Positions 20,280 to 29,362 of a stretch of DNA of 64,000 nt are shown here, piece after piece. The stretch comes from Lunularia cruciata (lineage: Eukaryota > Streptophyta > Marchantiopsida > Lunulariales > Lunulariaceae). The notes under the pieces were generated by a model. That model did not search any database, had not been told where the DNA came from, and saw nothing but the letters and a program-made list of their open reading frames with translations. The stretch spans positions 7,966,744 to 8,030,743 of the forward strand of contig OX419759.1 in NCBI GenBank assembly GCA_948567375.1, read 5' to 3'. The position numbers and the translations under genes were made by a program. Position 1 is the first letter of the stretch, and the number at the start of each line of letters is the position of its first letter.

Positions 20280-22200
20280 GTTGATGCCACCCCTGGTAAG
20301 ATCCAAGTAGGCTGCTACAAGGAAAATGCCATCCTTAAATATGGTTACCATTCGCTTCTTGATCACACCAAAAACCAATGACTTTTGCGTTCCACCGATG
20401 CCCGGACATAGGTAGTACAATATTTAGCAATACAATATACTATCTTTAGCATATACAGTATTCTACCATAGCAATGCACTAGGCGGAGTTTTGTTGCCTC
20501 TGACTGCCTAATAAGATTGATGATTTGTTGTAATGATGACTAAACTTTTTGCTTCTTGCCAAAATGCTTTATTCTCAATGCGGTCTTGCAAATTTTGGGG
20601 CATGCTCTTGATGGTGTTAGAGAGATCCTTGATGGTCTTTTGGTTGCCACACAATGACTTTAGGTAATCATATGCCGAGCTAATCCTACTACTCCCAATA
20701 GATGCAAGGCGTTGAGCCTTTTCTGCGTAGTTACTTTTGACTTTGCATAATTCCAAGATCAGGTTGTTTGATTTGTCAGCTGCGTCCAAGCACACAATGA
20801 CAGTTGGGATTTCAGATCTTGACTTGACTGATTTGACTGATTTCTATGGGTAAACTCAGTTTCCCATACGATTCTCGTAAACAAATTTGCCGGTCATGAA
20901 TGTCTCGGGAGCTTTCAGTTTTTACAATTATCTTATTCCATTGTGGTAGGGATTCCAGAAAGGATTAAGGACCTATTAAGCGAACCATCCGACAAATTAG
21001 TGTTGAGTCTATACCGGTCAGGGGAAAGAGAAATGCCAATGATACACTTGGACATGAAAATACCTTCATTTTCATTAAAGTTACAGAATGCTTAGCTGTA
21101 AATTCCTGCAGATCAGCATTTAGTTTCCCCGGTAGTTTTCCTTGAATTCCGAAATTTTACAATAACTTACTTGTAAAGGAATTTATGGATTTTATGGAAC
21201 TGGAAAAGCCTGTTTGAAATCCCCCAATGAGTAGTTGCAAACTAAACGTATCGTTAAGAGAGTATGTTTTTACCTCCAAAATGTCACCACATACAGGATT
21301 CAGCCCATGAGCAAATCAAAGAATATTTTGCATCCAAGGTAAATCTCTAGAATTGTTATTGTGCAACTTGGTGTAGTTGCTTGTCGAGTCGGTGATGACA
21401 GCAAGTATCTTCTTAGGTCAAAACTGCTCAATGAGTTGTTAGATCTCTCAAAAACTGTTTTTGGTAAGCGTAGCCATTAGACCCATTTCACAACATGCAT
21501 TAAGATCTCCTTGCCTAATGGTAGTAATACCGTAAATGCTATGTTTTCCTCGACTCACCAGCCATCCAACTTCATGTAAAGTATTTCTCATTCGCAAGCT
21601 CTTCAAAAATGGTTGCATCGTGTTTGGCTGTGTACTCAAGAAGCAAGGTCGTGTAAAAACATTTTGGTTGGCCCAAATAGCCGGGGCGTATACAATCCAC
21701 AAAGGATTTGGAAAATGAGTCATTGAGAAGAGTGAAGGAAAATGCAGCAGTCTATGATTAGTTGAGCAATCCACAGATCCGCCATGGGCTCGGTAAAAAA
21801 AGGCGACCGCATAGGAAAAATGAAGGATGGGCAGACCCATCAAGCCGTACAAGGGAGAGACAAAAAAGGTAACATGGGGCTAAGCCCCAATAGAGTCTAT
21901 GAGAAATCTGCCCTACCGCACCTAAGAAGATGTTTTGAAGATGAGGGTTTGTTTAGTCTTTTGGCAGCTGCTCACGTGCAATCTGAAAGGAAATGTTGTG
22001 AACTTGATCGCCAACTGTAGAGTAGTTGATGTCAGATGCTTGCACATATCTTTTAGAGGATGTGCACATCATGTTTTTCTACATACTTTGTTTTGAGCTT
22101 TTTCAAGAACGTTCATTTTCTTCCTTAACCGGAGGCATTGAAATAAAATTAAATACATAGGTTTCTTTCGCTTGCCATCAATGGGAAATTTGTTGATAGA
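20280..22200 (-). mobile_element. hAT-like transposase fragments, copy 2, with DUF659-type region
   Basis: On the minus strand, 21448-21852 reads VGWLVSRGKHSIYGITT and 21300-21420 continues VITDSTSNYTKLHNN, then AHGLNPVCGD. These match the layout of the DUF659 region of plant hAT transposases (TDN-SNY block, then a cysteine/histidine block before AHCL/AHGL). The stretch at 20508-20795 (AADKSNNLILELCKVK, then the SMPQNLQDRIENKAFW helices) lies downstream, as expected. Stops separate the blocks. A T-rich copy of the non-LTR 3' tail interrupts it at 21797-21930. Confidence 0.7.
21797..21930 (-). mobile_element. Short copy of the non-LTR element's 3' tail
   Basis: Begins on the plus strand with AAAAAAAGGCGACCGCATAG and runs through the conserved hairpins (AGACCCATC, GGGGCTAAGCCCC) to CACCTAAG. 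It covers only the 3' untranslated region and the last codons of the family ORF. No clear target duplication is seen. Confidence 0.75.
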
Positions 22201-22259
22201 ATCGCATGCTAGAACGTAGTTCCTTTCTATTACAGATGGAGTAATAGTGTCTTGTTGGC

Positions 22260-22574
22260 ATGGGGGAGGGGTCAAGGCTGACCAACATCTGTACTATCAT
22301 GCGGAATCTAAATACAAAGAAATGCTTACAGCTAGAAGAAGCCATGGTGAAATCATTGAATACGGGTGATTTCTTTGAAATGAAGCTTTACGCACTTTCC
22401 GATACGGATAGACTCACACTTGGAATTGTAAGAGATGCAAGAGGTAAAGTTTGTAGAAAGGTTGCACTCGCTCGTACTCAACCATCACACACTTTGAACT
22501 TAAAGATCTCCAAGTATGGACAAGGATTCCTCTACCAACCTCTATATCATTCTCAATACGGGAAAAATAGTTAA
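22260..22574 (+). CDS. Unidentified small open frame, 104 codons
   Basis: ATG at 22260 opens 104 codons of balanced composition (LNTKKCLQLEEAMVKSLNTG, then FEMKLYALSDTDRLTLG). I recognise no family. It ends at 22574 and is followed by non-coding DNA leading into the segmental duplication. It could be one exon of a host gene or chance; I see no copy elsewhere in the window. Confidence 0.3.
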   Translation: MGEGSRLTNICTIMRNLNTKKCLQLEEAMVKSLNTGDFFEMKLYALSDTDRLTLGIVRDARGKVCRKVALARTQPSHTLNLKISKYGQGFLYQPLYHSQYGKNS

Positions 22575-23115
22575 TGCTATCACCATTTTTGTTATCGTGA
22601 TTCTTCTTGAAATATCACCATCAGAAATATATAGTACTGTAGAGATTTGACTCCCGGTCATCAACGATAAATATTAAGTTGCACAGTCTTGGATGGAAAT
22701 TTATACTCGATGAAGTCAGGTTACTGAGTCGGACATTAATACTTGTCATCTGGAATTTCGTAATTTCGTACTTTTGCTGGACCATAGAACTGGGTCACTG
22801 GCAATGAAGCGCGGAAAGATGCGAACAGGACAGTGGTAGCCTCGCCGTTAAGTTAGGGAAGAGTCCCTGTCTACCTTTGCAGCCATCTGCTACAGTAGTT
22901 TGGAATCCCGCTACTGTAACACCACAGACTATCCGAATCCGTATCAACAATAGTCCAGCTCAAAACCCTACCCTTGGAAATGGAACGATTATCACCTTGT
23001 ACCGATTATCACCTTTAAGCATCCAAGCCGTCAGATACGGCGTGGATAGAATGTCGCAGGTACTAAAGTCGGCATATAGTGCTCTTTTAGCGGGACCTCC
23101 AGTTTAGCGAGGTTT

Positions 23116-24195
23116 TTAAACTGACGGGAAATTCTGCTTAGAACAGAAAGCACCAGTGGAGCGTGCATCGGCAGTGCAATAGACTGTCAACAGTGTTACG
23201 GTACAGCAGATCATAATCCCAAGTGAAAGGCCAATGCGGATTCGGTCATTAAGTACAGGATTCCGGACTGCTACAGTCGATTCTGAGAGAATCCTGACCA
23301 ATTTCTGGGATGAAAGAGCGGAAGATTGTGGACGCTTTGGGAAAAGTGTCATGTGTCACAGCAAAAGGTGCGCATTGTTCTATTGTCAACTTTGCAAGTT
23401 TTCTGCTTGGTCTTCTTCTAATGCAATGAAGAGGAGTAGGAAATCGGGTTGCAGTAGTAATACTGTGCAGGGAGTTGACTGGATAAAAGGCGACCGCGTA
23501 AGAAAAATGAAGGATGGGAAGACCCCATCAAGCCGTACAAAGGTAACATGGGGCTAAGCCCCAATAGAGTCGGTACCAGAAATTTGCCCTACAGCACCTA
23601 AGATATCCGAGCTATGCAAGTCGTACGGTCTACACACAACTGGAGCATCTGAAGAAACATCACCTAATGTGATTGCTCTCCTATGGATTGCACCGGCCAC
23701 TGCCCTCTGTAGAGCAATGGACACACGCTGTCTAAAATATGCAACAAAGTATGAGAGTGAGAGTGGTACCCCTGACGCCTAACATGATAAGCTCTCGTGC
23801 ACTCCCTGACAAATGTGTCAAATGCCGTGTCCATCGCTCCATATAACTCTGGATGAGTTGATTGGATGGGAACCGCGGTATTAGGATTAGGGTCTACAGC
23901 GACTTGTTGACCAGCAGGCAGGGATGAGTTCTGGAGCTCGTGCAAGGGAAGCAGACGAGGAAATGCATGCAGTTGTTGATTATTGCCGACTTTATTTTGG
24001 ATTTGAATTCTGTACCTTCGCATCTACCATTGCTAGGAAGGGGAGAAGATTATGGAGTTTGAGGAGCATGGAAGCCGGAGGCATGGCTACGGCAGTTGAT
24101 GGTAGTGTCGTTGTAGAGCCCGCTAAAACTATTACCACCGAACAAGGTACTAGAGAAATTCTTCTCGGAACGATATGCATGAATGTAGACAAGAG
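23116..24195 (-). pseudogene. Unidentified host coding remnant, left arm
   Basis: The minus strand at 23116-23352 codes a 78-residue end with one hydrophobic segment (IMICCTVTLLTVY), finishing KQNFPSV and TAA. The upstream part, shared with 54081-54560, is interrupted here by the 370-bp retroposon at 23485-23854. Compared with the right arm there are also a small indel and base changes. No family recognised. Confidence 0.45.
23485..23854 (-). mobile_element. 5'-truncated non-LTR copy (370 bp) with 13-bp target duplication
   Basis: Flanked by GAGTTGACTGGAT (23472-23484) and GAGTTGATTGGAT (23855-23867), one mismatch. The right arm of the segmental duplication at about 54310-54325 keeps the uninterrupted site, so the insertion and its ends are verified within this window. 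On the minus strand it carries the last about 80 codons of the family ORF, the two 3' hairpins and a terminal GGTCGCCTTTT. Confidence 0.92.
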
Positions 24196-24607
24196 AAAAC
24201 GTATTTTAACGAAGTGAACAAATAAGACACACGTCGAGTTAGAAGGAAATGGGTGACCACCTAGAAAACACTAGGAATGGGAAGATCCCATCAAGCCGGC
24301 CCAAGGGGGAGAGGAGAAAGGTAAAATGGTGCTAAACCTCAATAGAGTCTATATGAGAAATATGCTTTATAACACCTAAAATATTTGAGCTATGTTGATT
24401 GGTTTATAAACAACAAGAGCATCCTAAGAAATATCACCTAGTGTGATTGTTTTCCTATAGATTACTCCAACCATTGCACTCGGTTGAACAATGTACACAT
24501 GCTGTCTAAAATATATTACAAAATATGAAAGTGAAAGTGATACCCTATGGCGCCTAACATGATAAGTTCTTGTGCATTCCCCGACCAATATGTTAAATGT
24601 TGTGTCC

Positions 24608-24807
24608 NNNNNNNNNNNNNNNNNNNNNNNNNNNNNNNNNNNNNNNNNNNNNNNNNNNNNNNNNNNNNNNNNNNNNNNNNNNNNNNNNNNNNNNNNNNNN
24701 NNNNNNNNNNNNNNNNNNNNNNNNNNNNNNNNNNNNNNNNNNNNNNNNNNNNNNNNNNNNNNNNNNNNNNNNNNNNNNNNNNNNNNNNNNNNNNNNNNNN
24801 NNNNNNN
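24608..24807. other. Assembly gap of 200 N
   Basis: Exactly 200 unknown bases. The copia element to its right begins in the middle of gag-pol, so its 5' LTR and gag, and about 350 bp of the non-LTR host element, must lie in the gap or be lost. 200 is probably a placeholder length. Confidence 0.95.
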
Positions 24808-27466
24808 TTCTCAATTATGGCACCTTTGTTTGGGTCATATGAGTGAAAGGGGTCTAAGTGAATTGTCCAAGCAATAACTTCTGAAGGGCCTTAAAAGTTG
24901 CAAGTTAAATTTTGTGAGCATTTTGTAATAGGAAATCAACGGAGGGTAAGCTTTTCCACAAGAGTTCATTGCACAAAGGGAATTTTAGACTGTGCATTTT
25001 GATGTTTGGGCACCTATATCTTCAAAATCTGGAGCATTATATTTTGTATCTTTGGTTGATGTTACTCTAGTAGAGTATGGGTCTACACCATGAAGCAAAA
25101 ATCAGAGGTCTTCTCCATCTTTAAACAATGGAAGGTGATGATGGAGAAACAAACTGAAGGAAAGTGAAGTGTTTGAGATCTGATAATGGCGGAGAATACA
25201 AATCTGGAGAGTTTGATAGATTGTAAATGTGAAGGGATAATTCATCACTTAACCATATAGGATACTCCTCAACAAAATGTTGTGGCAAAGTGGATAAATT
25301 GTACACTCTTGGAGAAAGCAAGAGTATGTTAAGCAATGCCGGATTGGAGAGGAGTTTTTGGGCAGAAGCTATAAATATGGCTTGTCATCTAGTAAACATT
25401 TCTCCCTCTACTGCCTATTACGACACCTATGGAAAAATGGACAGGTCGGCATGTTGATTACTCTTCACTAAGAATGTTTGGATGCATAGCTTATGTTCAT
25501 ATTCAACAAGAACAAAGGACAAAGTTAGATCCCAAATCTAGAAAATGTATATTCTTGGGATATGAGAAGGATACAAAGGAATATAGAGTATGGGATCTAG
25601 AAAGGTGTTGTCTTGTTGTGAGTAGGGATTTAGTTTTTGATGAGACTAGTACTATGAAGACTATTACCAGAGCAGAAGAAAAGAAAAAAAATAATTCAAT
25701 CAGACTTTGTTAAGACAGACATTGATCTTGGAAATGAATACATCTCACCTCTTGTAGATCTACCAAGTGAACCATTAGAAGAGCAAAGTCCAAAAGTGAT
25801 TCATAAACCTAGATATCCAAATAGGGATAGAAGGCCTCCAAAGAGATTTGATGATTCATTTGTAGCTTATGCTCTTCTTACGGAGAATGGTGAGCCTTCT
25901 TCATATGAAGAGGCAATGCAAGATCAAGAGTGTCAAAAGTGGCATTGTGCAATGGAAGAGGAGATGAAGTCTTTGGCCAAAAACCAAACTTTGAGACTTG
26001 CAAAATTGCCTATGTGAAAGAAGGCAATTGGTTGCAAATGGATATTCCGGAAGAAGGAAGGACTTCCAAAATCAGGTGGATATTGATACAAAGCAAGGCT
26101 TGTAGCAAAGGGTTACAGCCAAAAGAAGGTATTGACTTCAATGAGATTTTTTCACCAATGGTAAAAAACTCTTCAATTTGTGCACTATTGGCAATAGTTG
26201 CATTGCATAACTTAGAGTTGGAGCAACTAGATGTTACACTTGCTTTTTTGCATGGAGAATTGGAGGAGGAGATTTATATGCATCAACTTGAAGGATTTGT
26301 GGTACCAACAAATGAGAACCTAGTTTGCAAGTTACAAAAGTCATTATATGGACTAAAGCAAAGTCCAAGACTGTGGTACATGAAATTTGATGCCTTCATG
26401 TTGAAGCATAGATATCAGGAGTGAGTCAGATTGTTGTGTGTACCTCAAGTAGTTACATGGACCTAGAGTATTTGATTTAATCATCTTAGTACTATATGTG
26501 GATGATATGCTGATTGTTGTGGAGGATATGGTTGAGATGGAGAAATTGAAAGCACAACTTGGTAAGGAGTTTGATATGAAGGACTTGGGTTCTTCAAAGA
26601 GGGTGCTTGGGATTGAGATCCACCGGGACAGGAGCAAGGAAAGTTTTGGATATCTCAAAGGAGATATTTGGAAAATTTACTTGTTCTTTTCGGCATGGAG
26701 AATGCAAAAACAGTGAGCACTCCAATGACAAGTCATTTTAGGATATCATTGGAGCCATGTCCAGAAAATTAGCAGGAGAGAAAATTGATGTCAAATATCC
26801 CTTACGCTAGTGCTGTTGGAAGTTTAATGTATGCTATGGTCTGCACTAGACCAGACATCTCATATGCTGTGACTATGGTGAGTAGATACATGGCAAATCT
26901 AGAAACAACATTGGGAAGTTGTGAAGTGGATACTTTGTTACTTGAAAGGGACTATAAATATTGGCATTGTCTTTGATGTGGAGAAGAATCAAGATGGTGG
27001 ACTTACAGGGTATGTAGATTCTGATATTTCCGGAGACTTGGATAAGAGAAGGTCTACAACAAGATATGTTTTTACACTTGTTGGTGGTGCAGTATGTTGG
27101 AAGTCTACTCTCCAATCTATTGTTGTTCTTTCTACTGCAGAGGCAGAATATATGGCAACAACTGAGGCTCCCAAAGAGGCAATATGGCTAGAAAGATTAG
27201 CCAAGGATGTAGGACTCCCTAACAAGAAGTCCACAATTTATTGTGATAGCAAAAGCGCTATTCACTTGGCAAAGAATCAAGTATATCGTTCAAGGACAAA
27301 GCATATTGATGTGAGATATCATTTTATCAGGGAAGCTAGGACCAATGGTGAAATCAATTTGCAAAAGATTGGCACAGAGGTAAATGCAGCTGATATGTTG
27401 ACTAAACCTGTTCTTGTTGAGAAGTTCAAGTTATGCATGAACTTGCTCAACTGTGACAAATGGTGA
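24808..27466 (+). pseudogene. Copia gag-pol polyprotein remnant
   Basis: Visible blocks:
- LWHLCLGHMSERGL of the gag-pre-integrase domain (24812);
- LRSDNGGEY of integrase near 25175;
- the FGCIAYVHI to FLGYEKDTKEYRVWD end of integrase (25429-25713);
- reverse transcriptase LDVTLAFLHGELEEEIYM and KSLYGLKQSPRLWY (25930-26424);
- catalytic YVDDMLIV at about 26500;
- RNase H with RPDISYAV, STAEAEYMA and TKHIDVRYHFIRE, to the stop at 27466.
The last 181 codons (26921-27466) are uninterrupted. Confidence 0.9.
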
Positions 27467-27570
27467 AATCAATTTGCAAAAGATTGGCACAAAGGTAAAT
27501 GCAGCTGATATGTTGACTAAACCTGTTCTTGTTGAGAAGTTCAAGTTATGCATTAACTTGCTCAACGTAC
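27345..27570 (+). repeat. 115-bp tandem duplication at the end of copia pol
   Basis: The stretch starting TGGTGAAATCAATTTGC at 27346 is repeated at 27461 with two or three changes. It duplicates the last about 35 codons of RNase H after the stop codon. Likely replication slippage. Confidence 0.9.
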
Positions 27571-27695
27571 AATGTTGCTCTTTGGGATGATAAGGTGGAT
27601 ACAAACAAAAGGTGTAGATTTTTATGTTTGGCTTGCTATAAGTGACTTGACTGATCAAGAGCAAGAGCAAAACTTGACTGATTGAAACTCCTTAC

Positions 27696-28045
27696 TGTAA
27701 CATGCGATTATGTGCAATCACTTGTCTAGATATATTCAGTCACTTCTAAGTCTAAGTATTAAAGTGATTAGATATCTTGAGTGGTTAATACTCATGAAGT
27801 CCCACAGGTCAATATTCAGGAGTTCACTTGGATGACAGAGATGAGGAACTATCCCTATGTGTGTATATATACATATGTGCAAAGAGGAATAAAGGTTCGA
27901 AGGCTGATAAGAGCCTATTTCAGCCGTGGAGGTAGCTTCCTGGACAGAAAGTGAACCGCATTACTTCCTTATGTCTTCTGATTTCCAGTTAATGGGGTTT
28001 ATGATGTGTTATTGCAAGTGGTCCTAGGGATTGTATTTTCTAACA
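27696..28045 (+). repeat. Probable 3' LTR of the copia element
   Basis: Candidate limits TGTAACATGCG (27696) and TCTAACA (28045), about 350 bp, with a TATATATA box near 27866. The right limit is fixed by the interrupted non-LTR sequence. The left is chosen for the TG start and is uncertain because no partner LTR is present. Confidence 0.5.
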
Positions 28046-28444
28046 ATATGGACCCGGTATTGCATCTAATGTAGGAATGCATCACACTCACAAGTGAGTA
28101 TTGAAGATGCAAATGGGTGGACCAAACCTAGGCGAAACCTCATCGCGGTAGAGAAAGTAACTGATGTGAGTTGGAATGCCCTAATGCATGGCCGAGCTAG
28201 AAGTGAAAATTATCTTTTCTTGTGCCCTTTGTCCTAGCCAATTTTAGCAGCATGCCATGTCCCTGGATTATGTAAGTAGCACACTGTTACTTTCTTTCCT
28301 CCTGACGCAATGCAGCTACTTAAGATCTTTGTAATCAGAAGAAAGCAGTCTCAAGGGTTAGGATTCTTATAACCAACTATTCAGGTTTCTGGTGCTACCC
28401 GAAACTCGACATTTTTCTCGTTTTGTGGTCGTTAACGCCAAACA

Positions 28445-28571
28445 TGCTTCCTAGACTTGGAAAGGTTCTCGAGTGACGAAGGAAACGAATGTGGAGGTAC
28501 AATTCAACTTGGACGGAACAGGGATCTGTGATCCTGACACTGGCATACCTTTTCTCGACCACATGCTTGAT
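28445..28571 (+). pseudogene. HISN5: HISN5 exon, left arm: imidazoleglycerol-phosphate dehydratase remnant
   Basis: Codes the start of imidazoleglycerol-phosphate dehydratase, the histidine-pathway enzyme: the [15 protein letters not shown] and [12 protein letters not shown] blocks. The second block contains the metal-binding DHM region. It is followed by GTGAGT. One base is missing near 28458 relative to the right arm, putting a TGA directly after LGKVLE. No further HISN5 exon exists in this arm. The family role is well known; the remnant cannot code the enzyme. Confidence 0.88.
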
Positions 28572-29336
28572 GTGAGTATGTAGTGGAAGGACCTGGGACC
28601 TGGTCCAGGAGAATGCCTCTTTTGAGTGCCAAAGTTCATGGATTCAAGGCGTAAAGGGTCAGGGAGCGCTGAAACTCAATGAAGAACATATCTTGGGATG
28701 CTATGGATAACTCATGTCATGTAGACGGACTCTCACTGACGAACTATCTGCAATCGTATCCTATTCCATACCGGAGAATGTGAGAACCATTCGTTGATCA
28801 TCTCTAAAGTTTACATCACTAATCCACGCTGCAATTAGATGTAATTTCTAAAAGACTTGTAACACAAGGAATTCAAGTAAGACAAAAAGTGGACATATAA
28901 CAATGATCTCTGCTGAGGAAGTACATGTATGCCAAGATGCTCTTGTTTGTTGAATCTCGGCACACATTTCGTTATTTCAAATAGTTTGTGACTGGTAAGT
29001 AGACTTGTTCTCGCTCAGATCTTTTGAGACCTCGTTCTTATTGTTTGTCTGGAACTTATTTGTTAAATCTTCCAGTAACAATTTATTTGTCCTCCAGTAA
29101 ATACCGACATATCCCTAAAGTAGGTTTTCCACAGCTATAATCCGTATCAGTGATTCCTATATGTCTGATTTCCGTCTAAATTGATGACCTAGAAAGAGTT
29201 ACATTCTGAAAAATGGGACGGTAGATTTTCAGTTCTCTAGCTTCCTTTCGCTTGTTCTTTTCTAGCCTGCATTTGCATTACATCTTTAAGACTCTGCCAA
29301 GTGGTGCGTGTGACTTGCTTTATTCGTAGTGTCAGA
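28572..29336. other. Non-coding part of the left arm
   Basis: Aligns to 55150-55690, with a deletion of about 60 bp just after the exon. Near 29060 it jumps to sequence equivalent to 60545 in the right arm. That junction marks loss of HISN5 exons 2-6 and the hAT fragment here, or the gain of part of it on the right. No gene seen. Confidence 0.6.
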
Positions 29337-29362
29337 GTGGGAGACATCTCAAGTAGATGTGC

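Larger units (their letters stand above)
24808..28045 (+). mobile_element. Ty1/copia retrotransposon, 5' part missing
   Basis: Plus-strand order is gag-pre-integrase, integrase, reverse transcriptase, RNase H and 3' LTR, the Ty1/copia arrangement. The first domain appears immediately after the gap. The right end TCTAACA at 28045 is followed by ATATGG of the interrupted non-LTR element. Several stops and frameshifts in integrase and between reverse transcriptase blocks show that it is inactive. Confidence 0.88.
24245..28200 (-). mobile_element. Truncated non-LTR copy, split by a copia element and a sequence gap
   Basis: 24245-24607 is the 3' end of the non-LTR family on the minus strand. 28046-28200 is a more 5' part (homologous to about 46360-46510 of the full copy). 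The copia element and the gap lie between them. In the right arm the corresponding site (about 54700-54745) is empty, with simple TTTTC repeats. A degraded duplication AGAAGGAAA / AGAAGTGAAA may flank it. Confidence 0.75.

Noticed and set aside
22780-22920. tRNA-like or structured RNA suggested by CTACAGTAG / CTACTGTA inverted repeats
   Set aside because: No cloverleaf, no A and B boxes; the repeat is only 8 bp and the region is simply shared by the duplicated arms.
24547-24877. Open frames running through the N gap
   Set aside because: They exist only because unknown bases cannot create stops.
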